Assembly: GCA_905250125.1 (NCBI GenBank)
Contig: CAJNOL010000078.1
Coordinates: 186,001 to 250,000, forward strand
DNA from: Rotaria sordida
Taxonomy: Eukaryota; Rotifera; Eurotatoria; Philodinida; Philodinidae
Direction of reading: 5' to 3'
Length of the DNA stretch: 64,000 nt
The notes beneath the pieces are model-generated. The model was not told where the DNA came from. It ran no database searches and saw nothing but the letters and a program-made list of their open reading frames with translations. Position 1 is the stretch's first letter, and each line of letters begins with the position of its first letter. The position numbers were made by a program, and so were the translations under genes. Positions 62,041 through 64,000 of this stretch are shown piece by piece.

Positions 62041-63913
62041 ATGGCTTTCGGACAAAATTCACGAGGTCGTGGTGGCAGTCGTGGTCGAGGAGGTTTTAGA
62101 GGAGGTCGAGGTGGTGGTGGCGGACGAGGTAAGATGAATATTTTGAAATCAATCAAGAAAATAGCATTGATTCTTTTCTTTTAGGTGGTGGTAGTGTAGG
62201 TTTTGGTAATCGTGGAGGTAGTCGTGGTGGTAGTCGTGGTGGTAGTCGTGGTGGTAAATTTGGTGGTGGAAACGATCGAGGACGAGGCGGTGGCTTTGGA
62301 CAAGATCGAGGACGAGGCGGTGGTTTTGGACAAGATCGAGGACGAGGCGGTAGTTTTGGACAAGATCGAGGACGAGGCAGTAGTTTTGGACAAGATCGAG
62401 GACGAGGCGGTGGTGGTGGTGGTGGAAGATTCTCAGAAACTAGTAAGTTTTCATCTGTGTAATTTTACAGGTTAATTTGTTTTTGAATCAATTATTTAGA
62501 ACGTGAATTCATGAGTGATAGTATTTATGTTGGTCAATTACCTGCTGATATTCAAGAAAATGATTTGAAAAAAATGTTTCCAAAAGCAAAAAATTTACAA
62601 CTTGTACCAGCTGTAGGAACTCGACCTGGGTTAGTTCTTAGTTGTTTTTTTTTCCTAAATTTTTGTTTTATTTTAATGGTTATGTTATATTCTAGTCATG
62701 CTTTTATTACATTTCCTGATGATTCTTCAGCAGCAGCAGCTGTTAAACAAGGTGCTACATTTAACGATACACAACTTAAAATAGCTTTTCAAAATAAACG
62801 TGGTGAACCACAAAAACGGTCATCAGATACAGATGATCAATCAGGTTCGTTTATTTTTCATTTTTGTTTTTCTATATAAACGATACATTTTCTTTTGTTT
62901 TCATCATCATCTAGGTCCTAAAGCAAAAAAACTCAAAAGTGATATGTCTCCTGCTAAAGGATCAGCAAATAAAAATGGTTTAAAAGCACAAAGTAAAAAA
63001 AAAGCTGCTTCTGATGATGATGAGGATGCGGATGAAGACGATGATGATGAATCAGTATGTGTTAAATATTCCTTGAAAAAAACAATAGTAAAAATAATCA
63101 ATAATATTTGGATTAATTTAGATGGATTTTGAAGATGATGATGATGATGATGATGATGATGAAGACGATGATGATGAAAATGAATCAGATGAAGAAGATG
63201 AAAAAAAGCTTAAAAAAACAGTTGCAAAAATGGTTTCTGGAGGAAAATTAGTAAGTTTGAAAATATCATAATTGAAAGAAAAAATAAACTAAGTTTATTT
63301 CATCAGGATAAAGCTGCAGCAAAACCATTAGGTGGAAAAAATGTTGAAGAAGAAGAAGATGATGACGATGATGATGATGACGATGAAGATGATGACGATG
63401 ATGATGAAGACGATGATGATGTAAATAATCAATCTTTGTTTTGTAAATTAAACATAGAATTTTCTTTCCAATAGGATGATGAAGATGAAGAAGAAGAAAA
63501 ACCATCTAAAAAAACTCCGCCTACATCAGCCAAACAAGCAACACCAACTGTTGGTCAAAATAAAAATAAAGGCAAAACAGAATTAACAAAACCAACTGTT
63601 ATCGATAATTCATCTCAAAAAAAGACTAAACCTACAGCTCAAACAATTTCAAATAAATCACCATCAGCTGAAACTCAAAAACGTACAATTGATGTTGTTG
63701 ATAAATCAGGTATAGTTATTTTTTTATTATATTAAATATAAAAAAGAAAATCTATTTATTTTCTTCTAAGGTCCTCAAGCGAAAAAACTTAAGAATGAAA
63801 CTCCAGTTACTGGTAAAAATGTTCCAGCAGGAAATAAGAATGTTTTGAAAGGAAAAGGAAAACAAGATGATGATGAAGATGAAGATGACGACGACGAAGA
63901 TGATGATGATGAA
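62041..63913 (+). CDS. Nucleolin-like GAR / RRM / acidic protein, 9 exons seen, 3' partial
   Basis: Probably a nucleolar RNA-binding protein. The exons are 62041-62128, 62185-62442, 62500-62629, 62696-62844, 62915-63054, 63122-63250, 63307-63420, 63475-63709 and 63771-63913. The last ends at a splice donor (gaagtaagg), so the gene continues past the window. The protein opens with a Gly/Arg-rich domain (MAFGQNSRGRGGSRGRGG) and about four tandem FGQDRGRGG units. One RRM follows: SIYVGQLPADIQENDLKKMF, with RNP1-like GHAFITF. Then come Lys-rich segments carrying SGPKAKKLK and, later, SGPQAKKLK, which alternate with long Asp/Glu runs. These are the parts of nucleolin, but in the opposite order: nucleolin has the acidic region first and GAR last. 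It might instead be a lineage-specific nucleolar protein. Confidence 0.75.
62268..62412 (+). repeat. 30 bp coding tandem repeat
   Basis: Units of gatcgaggacgaggcggtgg plus ttttggacaa recur about 4.5 times with few differences. Each encodes ten residues of the form FGQDRGRGGG. Low divergence between units suggests recent expansion or homogenisation. Confidence 0.9.
63130..63474 (+). repeat. GAT/GAC/GAA repeats encoding acidic runs
   Basis: Several runs of gat, gac and gaa codons occur at 63130-63180, 63345-63420 and 63475-63500 (with another at 63865-63913), each in an exon next to a short intron. They encode Asp/Glu-only tracts of 10-25 residues. Confidence 0.85.
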
Positions 63914-64000
63914 GTAAGGATTCTATACGAAAGAAAGTTTTAGATATGCAGAGTCAAGCCCAAAATTTTCCTATCCTACAGATCTAGATTTTCGATTTTT

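Noticed and set aside
62181..62475. Repetitive ORFs opposite and in another frame of the GAR domain
   Set aside because: They are alternative-frame readings of the 30 bp repeat; the plus-frame Gly/Arg protein has proper splice sites and an RRM downstream.
1..64000. CRISPR arrays, operons or bacterial mobile elements
   Set aside because: The window is eukaryotic, with spliceosomal introns throughout; the repeats seen are inverted or simple repeats, not regularly spaced direct repeats.

Overview
The window looks like animal nuclear DNA. It is very AT-rich, with multi-exon genes joined by mostly 50-70 bp GT-AG introns, long AT-rich intergenic tracts and many fold-back repeats. Its genes are animal ones: a TRPC channel, two Shaker-type Kv channels, RAP1GDS1, SREK1, HROB, RBBP9, a Ly6/uPAR-like protein and a mono-ADP-ribosyltransferase fragment. 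Gene density, short introns, divergent metazoan proteins and decayed transposons suggest a bdelloid rotifer (Rotaria-like); this is inference, as no marker gene is present. There are two assembly gaps, 24522-24808 and 56608-56617.

Layout. 0.97-2.43 kb (minus) and 18.49-20.32 kb (plus) hold two paralogues of an unrecognised membrane-protein family with about eight helices and matching exon phases. Between them lies a 13-exon TRPC channel (4.37-12.97 kb, minus) with fold-back repeats in two introns. An HROB-like DNA-repair gene follows at 20.43-23.09 kb (plus). Next comes a nearly perfect palindrome of 2 x 610 bp around an unsequenced centre (23.91-25.42 kb), then Kv channel gene A (26.17-28.40 kb, minus).

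From 28.4 to 36.8 kb there is no intact gene, only a decayed LINE reverse transcriptase (about 29.45-30.96 kb, minus) and TIR elements. Then come a GPI-type Ly6/uPAR-like protein (36.84-37.75 kb, plus), an RBBP9-like serine hydrolase (40.28-40.87 kb, minus) and a broken ADP-ribosyltransferase (43.8-44.1 kb, minus). RAP1GDS1 (46.27-49.01 kb, minus) and SREK1 (50.65-53.30 kb, plus) are divergent neighbours. Kv channel gene B (56.94-60.29 kb, plus) carries a MITE in its longest intron. A nucleolin-like gene starts at 62.04 kb and runs off the right edge.

The genes do not form one pathway. Recurrent themes are membrane excitability (TRPC and two Kv channels), RNA binding (SREK1, nucleolin-like) and genome maintenance (HROB). 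The most unusual material is the eight-helix paralogue pair, the set of long inverted repeats, the altered S4 helix of Kv gene A and the reversed domain order of the nucleolin-like protein. All exon boundaries were read by eye from splice sites and frame.
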